Assembly (NCBI GenBank): GCA_964552035.1
Contig: CAZKFN010000012.1
Span: 1 to 41,847, forward strand
Direction of reading: 5' to 3'
Origin: CAZKFN01 sp964552035
GTDB lineage: Bacteria > Bacteroidota > Bacteroidia > Flavobacteriales_E > Vicingaceae
Length of the DNA: 41,847 nt
Part shown: one piece after another, positions 34,231-41,847 of the stretch
Layout of the letters: each line of letters opens with the position of its first letter
How positions within the stretch are numbered: position 1 is the first letter of the stretch
The notes under the pieces: model-generated
Database searches by the model: none
Told to the model about the DNA's origin: nothing
The model's input: the letters and a program-made list of their open reading frames with translations, nothing else
Made by a program: the position numbers and the translations under genes

Positions 34231-35325
34231 TTAAAAATAATTTATAGGATTGGTATTAATAGAAGTCATAGCCACATCTAGGTTTGGCAATTTACCTAAA
34301 ACATAATGATACAATAAGTCAACGGTGTACTGCTCACTTTCGTAATGTCCAACATCGGCAATAACAATTTCACCATCTGCATCAAAAAACTGATGGTATT
34401 TAAAATCTCCAGTAATAAATACATCTGCTTTTGCTGCTTTTGCTACTTCTAAGAGAAAGCTCCCAGAACCTCCACAAATGGCAATGGTTTTTATTTTTTC
34501 TTTTAACAATTTTGTATGTCTTATGCCCTCTGCTTTTAATACTTTTTTAAGATGTTTAAGAAAATCAACTGCCTCCATCGGTTCTTTCAACTCCCCTATC
34601 ATTCCACTCCCAACTGAAGACAAAGGTATTGCTAAGTCATATAAATCAAAGGCAACCTCTTCATAAGGATGTGCATTGAGCATGGCGGGAATCACTTTTC
34701 TTTCTAGGTATTTGGGTAGAATGGTTTCTACTCTCACTTCTTCTTCAAAATGAATTTTTCCTTTTTCTCCAACGTATGGAGAACTTTCCTCTCCTCCTCT
34801 AAAACTTCCCGTTCCTTTTACTTGAAAAGCACAGCAATCATAATTCCCTATTTCTCCAGCTCCTGCCTCAAAAATAGCCTGGCGAACTCTTTCTGCATCT
34901 GCCACAGGACAAAAGAAAACTAACTTTTTTAATTCTCCTCTTTTAGGACTTAAAATTCTAGGGTTTACTAAACCTATTTTTTTGGCTAATTCTTTATTAA
35001 CTCCTTCTGCAACATTATCCAAATTGGTATGAATGGCATAAATTGCCACATCATTTTTTATAGCTTTAATTATAGTCCGCTCTATATAATTTTTCCCCGT
35101 TAAACTTTTAAGCCCACTAAATACAATAGGATGATGAGCTACTACCACATTTGCACCTACTTTTATGGCTTCATCAATAACCTCTTCCGTACTGTCTAAG
35201 CAAAACAATACTTTTTTAAGCGGTAGCTCTGGAGAACCTACAATAAGTCCGGAATTATCATAACTCTCTTGCAAACTCACTGGAGCAAAGGCTTCTAATG
35301 TATCTATTAATTTTTTCAGCTTCAT
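34231..35325 (-). CDS. Nif3-like dinuclear metal-centre protein
   Basis: The 364-residue protein belongs to the Nif3/YqfO family. N-terminal ESYDNSGLIVGS and FCLDSTEEVIDEA lead to VVAHHPIVFSGL with the metal-binding His-His pair (about 63-64). THTNLDN-like AIHTNLDN follows at about 97-104. A central insertion (about 130-235) with CCAFQVKGTGSFRG and HPYEEVAFDLYDL is the extra YqfO-type domain. The C-terminal DVGHYESEQYTVDLLYH supplies more ligands. The function is unknown despite a GTP cyclohydrolase-like annotation in databases. The gene is divergent from lpxK (77 bp apart), with a consensus promoter box 20 nt upstream. Confidence 0.92.
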   Translation of the reverse strand: MKLKKLIDTLEAFAPVSLQESYDNSGLIVGSPELPLKKVLFCLDSTEEVIDEAIKVGANVVVAHHPIVFSGLKSLTGKNYIERTIIKAIKNDVAIYAIHTNLDNVAEGVNKELAKKIGLVNPRILSPKRGELKKLVFFCPVADAERVRQAIFEAGAGEIGNYDCCAFQVKGTGSFRGGEESSPYVGEKGKIHFEEEVRVETILPKYLERKVIPAMLNAHPYEEVAFDLYDLAIPLSSVGSGMIGELKEPMEAVDFLKHLKKVLKAEGIRHTKLLKEKIKTIAICGGSGSFLLEVAKAAKADVFITGDFKYHQFFDADGEIVIADVGHYESEQYTVDLLYHYVLGKLPNLDVAMTSINTNPINYF

Positions 35326-35345
35326 TTCATTGAAATTTTAAGACT

Positions 35346-35353
35346 CAAAGTTA
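35346..35353 (-). promoter_or_regulatory. Candidate -7 box of the Nif3-type gene
   Basis: The minus strand reads TAACTTTG, matching TAnnTTTG, 20 nt upstream of the ATG. The divergent lpxK has a 7/8 box (TAATTTCG) in the same short interval. Confidence 0.4.
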
Positions 35354-35402
35354 AGTTAAAAGTAAGTTTCCTTAATTTCGAAACTTAAACAAAAGATTTA
35401 AA

Positions 35403-36467
35403 GTGAAACCTTTTTTAAAAATAATTTTACTCCCTTTCTCATTTATTTATGCATTGATAATGCAAATTAGAAATCTTTTTTTTAATTGGAAAATTTTGCC
35501 TTCTTCAAGCTACAATTTCCCAGTTATTGTTGTAGGTAACCTAAGTGTTGGAGGAACAGGAAAAACTCCACACACAGAATACCTCTTAAACCTACTTAAA
35601 GATCAATATAATGTAGCAGCTTTAAGCCGAGGTTATGGAAGAAAAACAAAAGGGTTTAAGATTGCAGATTCTAGTGATTCTTCCCTTAGCATAGGTGATG
35701 AACCTTTTCAAATTTTTAGCAAAATTGATAAAATCATTGTGGCTGTTGATGAAAAAAGAAGAAGAGGAATTGAAAAGTTAAGAAACTTAAAAAATCCACC
35801 AGAAGTTATAATTTTAGACGATGCATTTCAGCATAGAAGTGTTAAAGCAGGTCTAAATATTTTACTAAGTGATTATAACAACCTTTATGTTAACGACTTG
35901 CCTCTTCCTTCTGGCCGTTTAAGAGAACCACAGTCTGCTTCTAAAAGAGCTGATATCCTCATCCTTACAAAATGCCCCATTCAACTAAGTGAAAATGAAC
36001 AGAATAAAATTATTCAACTTATTCAACCCCAAACTTATCAAAAAGTTTATTTTTCTTACATTTCCTATGAAAACTTTAGACCTTTAAATCATTTAGCTTC
36101 TGCTATAGATAATCCTTTTGAATATTTAAAAGATGCTGCGATAATTCTAATTACTGCCATTGCCAACCCTCAGCCTATGCTCAAGGAGCTAAAAAAATAC
36201 AGTGAGAACATTATATCCTTCAAATATAGGGATCATTATTATTTTGATGAAAAGGACCTGGTAAAAATTAAGCAGAGAATTAAGCAAGAGGTTAATAAGA
36301 AAATAGTAATAATCTGTTCTGATAAAGATGCGGTTAAAATTAAAAAAGATACTTTTTTAGGTACACCAATGTTTTCCTTGCCAATTAAAATAAGATTTCA
36401 TCAAAATAAGGGGCATGATTTTGAAAAAGACATCTACTCCTTTATCCAAACTTTTGAAGATAATTAA
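35403..36467 (+). CDS. lpxK: Tetraacyldisaccharide 4'-kinase
   Basis: LpxK phosphorylates lipid A disaccharide at the inner membrane. The 354-residue protein starts with GTG at 35403. An N-terminal hydrophobic helix (about 6-24) is followed by the Walker A motif GNLSVGGTGKTP (45-56), then ALSRGYGRKTKGF, IGDEPFQIF, ILDDAFQHR (Walker B-like with the DDAFQH signature), PSGRLREP and RYRDHYYF-like KYRDHYYFDEKDL. All are hallmarks of LpxK. The length is normal. The gene opens a plus-strand run with gatB, a TlpA-like lipoprotein and lpxH. Confidence 0.96.
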   Translation: MKPFLKIILLPFSFIYALIMQIRNLFFNWKILPSSSYNFPVIVVGNLSVGGTGKTPHTEYLLNLLKDQYNVAALSRGYGRKTKGFKIADSSDSSLSIGDEPFQIFSKIDKIIVAVDEKRRRGIEKLRNLKNPPEVIILDDAFQHRSVKAGLNILLSDYNNLYVNDLPLPSGRLREPQSASKRADILILTKCPIQLSENEQNKIIQLIQPQTYQKVYFSYISYENFRPLNHLASAIDNPFEYLKDAAIILITAIANPQPMLKELKKYSENIISFKYRDHYYFDEKDLVKIKQRIKQEVNKKIVIICSDKDAVKIKKDTFLGTPMFSLPIKIRFHQNKGHDFEKDIYSFIQTFEDN

Positions 36468-36535
36468 ATTATTAGAAATAGTGTAACAATTTTTAGGCTT
36501 TAATGCTCGCTGAATTTCATAAATTTGTCCATCTA

Positions 36536-37996
36536 ATGTTAGCTAAAGAAATATATCAAAAATACGAAGTGGTTGTGGGTTTAGAAATCCATGCTCAGCT
36601 TCAAACCAAGAGCAAGGCATATACAGCTGACTCTACCGCATTTGGCGCTCTACCAAATACGCATATATCCGCAAATTCATTAGGTCATCCTGGTACACTG
36701 CCAAGATTTAATGAAAAAGTAATTGAATATGGTGTAAAATTAGGTTTGGCATGTCATTCGACCATCCGACATGAAAATCAATTTGCTCGAAAGAATTATT
36801 TCTATCCGGATTTACCTAAGGGTTATCAAATCACACAAGATACTACTCCACTTTGCAATGGAGGATATATTATCATTAAGGACGAAAAAGGCCAAGATAA
36901 AAAAATTGGCATTACCAGAATCCACATGGAAGAGGATACGGGTAAGAGCATTCACGACCTTGATCCTTATCATACGCTAATCGATTTAAATAGAGCTGGA
37001 ATTCCCTTATTGGAAATTGTATCGGAACCTGATATACGTTCGGCTCAAGAAGCCTATAACTACGTTACAGAAATTCGAAAGCTCGTGCGCTACCTTGAGA
37101 TTTGTGATGGCAATATGGAAGAGGGAAGCTTAAGGTGTGACGCCAATGTTTCTGTACGTCTAAAAGGCAGTAAGCAGTTTGGAGAACGCACTGAAACTAA
37201 AAATATAAACTCCATTAGAAATGTTTTTAGAGCTATTGAATACGAAGCTAAACGTCAAATTGAAGTTCTAGAACGTGGAGAAAAGATACTCATGGAGACT
37301 CGTGGTTTTGATGCTGTTAATGGAATCACCCTTAGCCAAAGAAGTAAAGAGATGGCAAATGATTATCGTTATTTTCCAGAACCTGACCTTCAAGCAGTAT
37401 TTATCGATGAAAAGTATATCGAAGAAATAAACAACAGCCTTCCTCCGCTACCTAAAACATTATTTGACAATTATACAAAGAATTTCAAACTGTCGGAATA
37501 CGATGCGGAAATCCTAACGGAAGACAAGGATTTTGCGTTATATTATGAAGAAGTTGTTCAACATACTGAAAATTATAAAGCGGCTGCTAATTGGATGATG
37601 GGAGCTGTTAAATCCCATTTAAATGAAATGGCGCTCACTATTAACGATTTTCCAATTGAAGCTAAGAAAATTGCAAAAATTGTTGAGTTAATTGATAAGA
37701 ATGAAATAAGTAACTCAACAGCTGAACAAAAACTGTTTCCTAAATTATTGGAAAACCCAGACTTATCTCCTAGAGAAATTGCAGAAAAAAACAATTGGAT
37801 TCAAGATAGTGATTCCGATGCTATTGAAGAGTTTATCAACTTTGCTATCGGCAAATATCCCGATAAAGTAGAAGAATATAAGAATGGAAAAAAAGGATTG
37901 CTAGGGCTGTTTATGGGTGAAGTTATGAAAGTTAGCAAAGGGAAAGCTGATCCTAAATTAGCTAGTAAATTATTAAAAGACAAATTAGAAAATTAA
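36536..37996 (+). CDS. gatB: Asp/Glu-tRNA amidotransferase subunit B
   Basis: GatB works with GatA and GatC to turn misacylated Glu-tRNA(Gln) or Asp-tRNA(Asn) into the correct amide. The product has YEVVVGLEIHAQLQTKSK, RKNYFYPDLPKGYQI, HMEEDTGKS, LIDLNRAGIPLLEIVSEPDI, MEEGSLRCDANVS and a C-terminal Yqey-like tail ending KGKADPKLASKLLKDKL. I prefer the ATG at 36536 (486 residues), since homologues begin just before KYEVV. An in-frame ATG at 36503 would add 11 unlike residues. It lies 68 bp after lpxK and 5 bp before the next gene; gatA and gatC are not in this window. Confidence 0.96.
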   Translation: MLAKEIYQKYEVVVGLEIHAQLQTKSKAYTADSTAFGALPNTHISANSLGHPGTLPRFNEKVIEYGVKLGLACHSTIRHENQFARKNYFYPDLPKGYQITQDTTPLCNGGYIIIKDEKGQDKKIGITRIHMEEDTGKSIHDLDPYHTLIDLNRAGIPLLEIVSEPDIRSAQEAYNYVTEIRKLVRYLEICDGNMEEGSLRCDANVSVRLKGSKQFGERTETKNINSIRNVFRAIEYEAKRQIEVLERGEKILMETRGFDAVNGITLSQRSKEMANDYRYFPEPDLQAVFIDEKYIEEINNSLPPLPKTLFDNYTKNFKLSEYDAEILTEDKDFALYYEEVVQHTENYKAAANWMMGAVKSHLNEMALTINDFPIEAKKIAKIVELIDKNEISNSTAEQKLFPKLLENPDLSPREIAEKNNWIQDSDSDAIEEFINFAIGKYPDKVEEYKNGKKGLLGLFMGEVMKVSKGKADPKLASKLLKDKLEN

Positions 37997-38001
37997 TTAT
38001 A

Positions 38002-39120
38002 ATGAGAACTAATATTTTTATTTTATTAATCAGTTGTTGTTTTTCTCTATTGGCTTGTGGTAATGGAGATAGAAAAACAGGAACACTGGTAAGTGGTAAT
38101 ATTCAAGATGTTGAATTAGAAAACTTATATTTAATTGACCTTTCTAGACCTAATGATGCTCCTGTAGATACAGCTAAGCTAAGTGAAGACGGTAGTTTTG
38201 CCTTTACCTATCAACCTAAAGACATTAGCTTTTACAGAATAAATCTAAACAGTAACTTGGCTTTAGTTTTGCCGTTAAAACCTTCCGATAGTATCATCGT
38301 AGAAGGTAGCGCTTCAAACCCTTCACAAATTATCGTTAAGGGAAGTGATGATGCAGAACGAATGATGGAGTTTAATCATTTCTTATCCAATGCCCTTGCA
38401 AAACAACAAGAAATAAACAACGAATTTCAACAATATGCCGGCCACCCAAATAGAGATTCAATTATTGAAGTGTTTAGCAGTAGGTATAACATTATAGAAG
38501 CTGATGTGGAAAATTTTGTAAAAGGTTTAATAGATGATAAACCTGGTCTATTTTCAAATCTAGCGCTTGTAGAGCAATTAAGTCCTGAGAAAGCAGATAA
38601 TGTTGCTTATTTAAAAAAGGTGGACGATGCCCTGGCCGCCGACTATAAACAATCTCCTTTCTATCATAATTTTAAAAGAACAATTGAAGAAGTGAGTAAA
38701 TTTATGCCGGGTTCTTCTGTGCCTGAAATCGAATTGCCCAATCCAGAAGGAGAAATGGTTGCCTTATCTTCTCTTAGAGGGCAAATTGTATTAATTGACT
38801 TTTGGGCTTCTTGGTGTAAACCTTGTAGACATGAAAATCCGAATGTAGTTGCAGCCTATCAAAAGTACAAGGATAAAGGATTTACTGTTTTTGGGGTTTC
38901 TTTAGATAGAACCAAAGATGCTTGGGAAGAAGCGATAAAAAAAGATAACTTAACGTGGACTCATGTAAGTGACTTAAAATTTTGGCAATCTGAAGCAGCT
39001 CAAGCTTATGGAGTAACAGGGATTCCCTTTGCTGTGCTAATTGATAAAGAAGGTAAAGTAATTGCTAAAAACTTAAGGGGCCAAGCCTTACATAATAAGT
39101 TAGCAGAATTATTAGATTAG
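38002..39120 (+). CDS. TlpA-like thioredoxin-fold lipoprotein (DUF4369)
   Basis: The 372-residue protein has a lipobox LLAC with Cys19, an N-terminal beta-rich DUF4369-like domain (about 25-115) and a helical linker. A C-terminal TlpA/AhpC-TSA thioredoxin domain covers about 235-372, with redox site WCKPC (Cys272 and Cys275), GVSLDRTKDAWEEAIKKDNL and cis-Pro TGIPFAVLID. Such lipoproteins reduce or isomerise disulfides in the Bacteroidota periplasm; substrates are unknown. It begins 5 bp after gatB and ends 9 bp before lpxH, so it is in the same transcription unit. Confidence 0.9.
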   Translation: MRTNIFILLISCCFSLLACGNGDRKTGTLVSGNIQDVELENLYLIDLSRPNDAPVDTAKLSEDGSFAFTYQPKDISFYRINLNSNLALVLPLKPSDSIIVEGSASNPSQIIVKGSDDAERMMEFNHFLSNALAKQQEINNEFQQYAGHPNRDSIIEVFSSRYNIIEADVENFVKGLIDDKPGLFSNLALVEQLSPEKADNVAYLKKVDDALAADYKQSPFYHNFKRTIEEVSKFMPGSSVPEIELPNPEGEMVALSSLRGQIVLIDFWASWCKPCRHENPNVVAAYQKYKDKGFTVFGVSLDRTKDAWEEAIKKDNLTWTHVSDLKFWQSEAAQAYGVTGIPFAVLIDKEGKVIAKNLRGQALHNKLAELLD

Positions 39121-39129
39121 CCTAAACCT

Positions 39130-39882
39130 TTGAGCCTCAACAATAAATATATCTATTTTGCTTCGGATTTTCATCTAGGTGTACCCAACTATAAAGACTC
39201 TAGAGAGAGAGAATATCGAATTGTAGAATGGATGAATCACATTCAAAAAGATGCGGCTGAGTTATTCTTGGTTGGTGATCTTTTTGATTTTTGGTTTGAG
39301 TATAAAAAAGCCATACCTAAAGGGTTCGTTAGATTACAAGGTAAAATTGCAGATTTTGTTGACCAAGGGATTCCCGTGCATGTTTTTACTGGTAATCATG
39401 ATATGTGGATGTTCGATTATCTTCCCAAGGAACTTGGAATTACTTTGCATAAGGCACCCATCAGAAGGACAATAAATGGAAAAGAATTTCTTATTGGACA
39501 TGGGGATGGATTAGGACCAGGAGATAGAGGCTATAAATTTATTAAGAAAGTTTTCGCTAATCCATTGTGTCAATGGTTATTTGCTAGACTACATCCTAAC
39601 TTTGGTATAGGAATGGCAAACTATTGGTCTAAAAAAAGTAGAAACATCAATCGCTCTGAAGAGGAAAAATTTCTGGGAGAAGACAAGGAGTTTTTAATGG
39701 TTTATTGTAAAGAGCATTTACAAAAAGAGCATATAGATTATTTTATTTTTGGCCATAGGCATTTGCCACTAGACCTAGAAGTGGGACAAAACAGCAGATA
39801 CATCAATTTAGGTGAATGGATAAAATATGATTCTTATGCCATTTTTGATGGAAAAGATTTAGAACTCAAATACTGGTCTTAA
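39130..39882 (+). CDS. lpxH: UDP-2,3-diacylglucosamine diphosphatase (LpxH-type)
   Basis: The enzyme hydrolyses UDP-2,3-diacylglucosamine to lipid X in lipid A synthesis. The 250-residue metallophosphoesterase has Asp13-x-His15 in ASDFHLG, GDLFDFWFEY with Asp50, GNHD near 88-91, IGHGDGLGPGD near 121-131 and FGHRHLPLD near 212-220, which together form the dinuclear manganese site. The start is TTG at 39130; no ATG or GTG gives the conserved first strand. It is 9 bp after the TlpA-like gene and converges on gapA with only 2 bp between the stops. LpxH rather than LpxI or LpxG is supported by the FWFEY block. Confidence 0.9.
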   Translation: MSLNNKYIYFASDFHLGVPNYKDSREREYRIVEWMNHIQKDAAELFLVGDLFDFWFEYKKAIPKGFVRLQGKIADFVDQGIPVHVFTGNHDMWMFDYLPKELGITLHKAPIRRTINGKEFLIGHGDGLGPGDRGYKFIKKVFANPLCQWLFARLHPNFGIGMANYWSKKSRNINRSEEEKFLGEDKEFLMVYCKEHLQKEHIDYFIFGHRHLPLDLEVGQNSRYINLGEWIKYDSYAIFDGKDLELKYWS

Positions 39883-39884
39883 TA

Positions 39885-40874
39885 TTAAGCGATTTTTTCT
39901 ATCAAATCAGCTAAGCGATTAGAATAACCAATTTCATTATCATACCAACCTACAACTTTTACTAAGTTTCCTATTACTGAAGTCAGCAGAGAATCAAAGA
40001 TACAAGAATAGGGATTACCTACAATATCTATCGATACAATAGGATCCTCTGTGTAATATAAAATCCCTTTTAATTCTTTTTCAGAAGCTCTTTTGAATGC
40101 TTCATTGATCTCAGCAATACTTTTAGGATTTTTAACTACACAGGTAAAGTCAGTTAAAGAACCATCGGGAACAGGTACTCTAATTCCTGCACCTCCTAAA
40201 TGACCATCTAAATGTGGAAAAACTTTAGTAATTGCTTTAGCAGCACCAGTTGTTGTTGGAACGATGCTTACAGCTCCTGCTCTAGCTCTTCTTAAATCCC
40301 TATGGGGTGCATCATGTAGCTTTTGATCACCGGTATAAGAGTGTACCGTTGTTATATAACCACTTTCTATACTACATAACTCCTCTAAAATCTTAACTAA
40401 AGGAGCGAGGGAATTGGTCGTGCAAGAGGCATTTGATATTATTGTTTCTGTACCGTCTAGAATATTTTCATTAACACCTAAAACGATGGTTTTTATCTCT
40501 TCGTCTTTTGAAGGAGCAGAAATAATCACCTTCTTAGCTCCTGCTTTTAAATGTTTTTCTGCATCTACTTTATGTGTGAACTTCCCCGTGGATTCAATTA
40601 CAACATCGATTTTATCTTTTGCCCAAGGCAAATTTGCCGGGTCTGTTTCTTTATATAATTTTATTTTTTTACCATCGACAATAATACTGTTTTCTGTAGA
40701 ACTAACCGTGCTGGGAAACACCCCATGTACAGAATCGTATTTAAATAAATGTGCTAAAGTTTTAGAATCAGTTATGTCGTTAATAGCAACAACATCAATT
40801 TGCTCCCTTTCCAATAACACCCTAAGGCTCATTCGTCCGATACGTCCGAATCCATTTATAGCTACTTTAATCAT
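39885..40874 (-). CDS. gapA: Glyceraldehyde-3-phosphate dehydrogenase, canonical form
   Basis: The 329-residue enzyme oxidises glyceraldehyde 3-phosphate in glycolysis. The start VAINGFGRIGRMSLRVL is the NAD-binding loop. AINDITD supplies the acidic residue typical of NAD-specific forms. The catalytic Cys151 sits in SNASCTTNSLAPL, and HSYTGDQKLHDAPHRDLRRAR and GWYDNEIGYSNRL are standard. The length is normal. Thus it is the likely main glycolytic GAPDH, while the long copy at 7152 differs in architecture. It lies between lpxH (tail to tail, 2 bp) and rpmH (139 bp upstream, with its terminator between). Confidence 0.97.
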   Translation of the reverse strand: MIKVAINGFGRIGRMSLRVLLEREQIDVVAINDITDSKTLAHLFKYDSVHGVFPSTVSSTENSIIVDGKKIKLYKETDPANLPWAKDKIDVVIESTGKFTHKVDAEKHLKAGAKKVIISAPSKDEEIKTIVLGVNENILDGTETIISNASCTTNSLAPLVKILEELCSIESGYITTVHSYTGDQKLHDAPHRDLRRARAGAVSIVPTTTGAAKAITKVFPHLDGHLGGAGIRVPVPDGSLTDFTCVVKNPKSIAEINEAFKRASEKELKGILYYTEDPIVSIDIVGNPYSCIFDSLLTSVIGNLVKVVGWYDNEIGYSNRLADLIEKIA

Positions 40875-40953
40875 TTCAATACCTAATTATATTATAAAAT
40901 TAAACAAATAAGTGCTCTAAATAGTTCAATACTTTGTCAATATATAGCAAAAA

Positions 40954-40979
40954 AAAAGAGTTGACGAATCAACTCTTTT
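40954..40979 (-). terminator. Rho-independent terminator of rpmH
   Basis: GAGTTGA (40958-40964) pairs with TCAACTC (40969-40975) around CGAA, flanked by AAAA/TTTT. A T run follows on the minus strand. It separates rpmH from gapA. Confidence 0.88.
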
Positions 40980-41013
40980 ACTTATATCGGTAAATGGTAT
41001 ATACTTTTAATAC

Positions 41014-41151
41014 TTAAGAAACAGAAACTCTTTTTCTACCTTTTGCTCTTCTTCTACTCAACACTTTTCTACCATTCGCAGTACGCATTCTAAGCCTAAA
41101 ACCGTGTTTATTTCTTCTCTTCCTCTTGGATGGTTGGAATGTTATTTTCAT
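41014..41151 (-). CDS. rpmH: 50S ribosomal protein L34 (bL34)
   Basis: The frame from ATG 41149-41151 to TAA encodes 45 residues: MKITFQPSKRKRRNKHGFRL, RMRTANGRKVLSRRRAKGRK and RVSVS. The block PSKRKRRNKHGFRLRM...NGRKVLSRRRAKGR is the unmistakable bL34 signature. The short, very basic protein is part of the large ribosomal subunit. Here rpmH is transcribed alone, away from dnaA or rnpA, with its own promoter box and terminator. That agrees with the scattered placement in Bacteroidota. It is too short for a standard ORF length cut-off. Confidence 0.97.
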   Translation of the reverse strand: MKITFQPSKRKRRNKHGFRLRMRTANGRKVLSRRRAKGRKRVSVS

Positions 41152-41184
41152 GACTCTCTGTTTTTATCTTTTTTAAACGAAGTG

Positions 41185-41192
41185 CAAAAATA
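41185..41192 (-). promoter_or_regulatory. Candidate -7 box of rpmH
   Basis: The minus strand reads TATTTTTG, matching TAnnTTTG, 33 nt upstream of the rpmH ATG, in a very AT-rich stretch. No clear -33 TTTG is seen. Confidence 0.45.
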
Positions 41193-41423
41193 TATAATTT
41201 TTTAGATTATATAGCATAAAATCTACTTTTTTATATTTTATTTTTTAATCTATAAGCTTTTTATAGTTTTGATGTAAACTTAAGCAATTATAAAACCTAT
41301 TAATTCTACAAAAATACATCTTGAATCAGTTAATCATTCTACATAAATAAAAGATTTCTTAACATTCAATGCCAAAAAATATTTATATTCGTAGGCTATA
41401 ATTGAAATAAAACATTTTAGAAT

Positions 41424-41847
41424 ATGAGAAAAATAATATTGAGAAGCTCTTACCTTTTCCTTTTATGTTTTGCAGTAGCGCTTAGTGCTTGTAAAAAGGA
41501 AGATACCAAACCTGAGAAACCTAGCGCTCCAAAAGAAGAAAGACCCACAGAATACGATGGCTCATTAGCTGCAATTGAGGATTATATAGGAGCTGAAAAT
41601 TTTGCTGAATTAAAGGATATGGGATTTAACTTCTATGAAGGTAATACCCCGCCAATTATAAATGGTTCGTATCAACTTAATAGCATGCGATTACTTAAAT
41701 CTACCGTCGTTAATGACAATCCAAACCAATCCAATGCTACAGTTAATTTTAGTTCCCAAAATTCATCTACCTTAAGTATTACTTATGAAAAAGGTGTCAG
41801 AGGAGGGGTAATTGATGTTTTACAGAGCAATTGTAAAATCGCTGGAC
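41424..41847 (+). CDS. Putative lipoprotein, 3' part outside window
   Basis: ATG at 41424 opens a frame of 141 codons that runs off the right edge. It has a lipoprotein signal (ILRSSYLFLLCFAVALSAC, lipobox ALSAC at residue 23) followed by a charged linker rich in Lys, Glu and Pro (KKEDTKPEKPSAPKEERP) that keeps the folded domain away from the membrane. The visible mature part has beta-like segments (SATVNFSSQNSS-like, STLSITYEKGVRGG) and no known motif. The family was not recognised; a surface or periplasmic lipoprotein of Bacteroidota type is likely. Confidence 0.7.
   Translation, partial: MRKIILRSSYLFLLCFAVALSACKKEDTKPEKPSAPKEERPTEYDGSLAAIEDYIGAENFAELKDMGFNFYEGNTPPIINGSYQLNSMRLLKSTVVNDNPNQSNATVNFSSQNSSTLSITYEKGVRGGVIDVLQSNCKIAG

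Noticed and set aside
41014..41151. Origin of replication near rpmH, as rpmH often neighbours dnaA.
   Set aside because: No dnaA, rnpA, DnaA-box cluster or parAB genes are present; rpmH here stands alone between gapA and a lipoprotein gene.

Overview
The window is an AT-rich chromosomal stretch from a Bacteroidota bacterium, most likely of the order Flavobacteriales. The signs are a type IX secretion (T9SS) C-terminal sorting domain, a DUF5723/TSP3/OmpA outer-membrane protein, a BatA-domain protein, a bacillithiol deacetylase (BshB1), lipid A genes (lpxK, lpxH), weak Shine-Dalgarno sites, and TAnnTTTG promoter boxes upstream of many genes. It is a draft assembly: two runs of exactly 100 N (17190-17289 and 30247-30346) both sit inside tandem repeats, so they are placeholder gaps of unknown true size.

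Layout. 1-4773 (minus): dapF, guaA, a LysM/PBP1-like envelope protein and the 5' part of bamD. 4898-6373 (plus): a DegP/HtrA-type protease, then about 780 bp with a hairpin and only decayed coding fragments. 7152-8627: a long-form GAPDH. 8795-10201: a secreted TonB_C-like protein, a beta-barrel protein and a 48-residue ORF. 10155-12674 (minus): LpoB-type lipoprotein, COG3014-type lipoprotein and a DCC thiol oxidoreductase. 12888-16194 (plus): a BatA-domain protein and a dihydroorotase homologue lacking several metal ligands. 16195-16649: dispersed hairpin repeats. 16650-24740 (minus): OmpA/TSP3 porin-like protein, a zinc-dependent phospholipase C-like protein and a 1399-residue T9SS-secreted protein.

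24889-29053 (minus): two glycosyltransferases, gcvT and a ComB-type phosphatase, closely packed. 29211-30135 (plus): a small secreted protein overlapping bioY. 30136-30639: a heptamer tandem repeat holding the second gap, plus a third hairpin repeat. 30640-31824: a third glycosyltransferase. 31816-35325 (minus): bshB1 and glutathione peroxidase (1 bp apart), then a coiled-coil zinc-ribbon protein and Nif3. 35403-39882 (plus): lpxK, gatB, a TlpA-like lipoprotein and lpxH. 39885-41151 (minus): a canonical gapA and rpmH. The window ends in a lipoprotein gene of unknown function.

Most genes are housekeeping or envelope functions: outer-membrane assembly, lipid A, peptidoglycan, periplasmic quality control and surface secretion. 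I see no phage, CRISPR array, transposase or obvious defence island. The least explained features are a 43-nt dispersed repeat whose hairpin arms change in a compensatory way, three genes whose promoter-like box lies only 4 nt from the start codon, the degenerate dihydroorotase, and several small conserved-looking envelope genes of unknown role.
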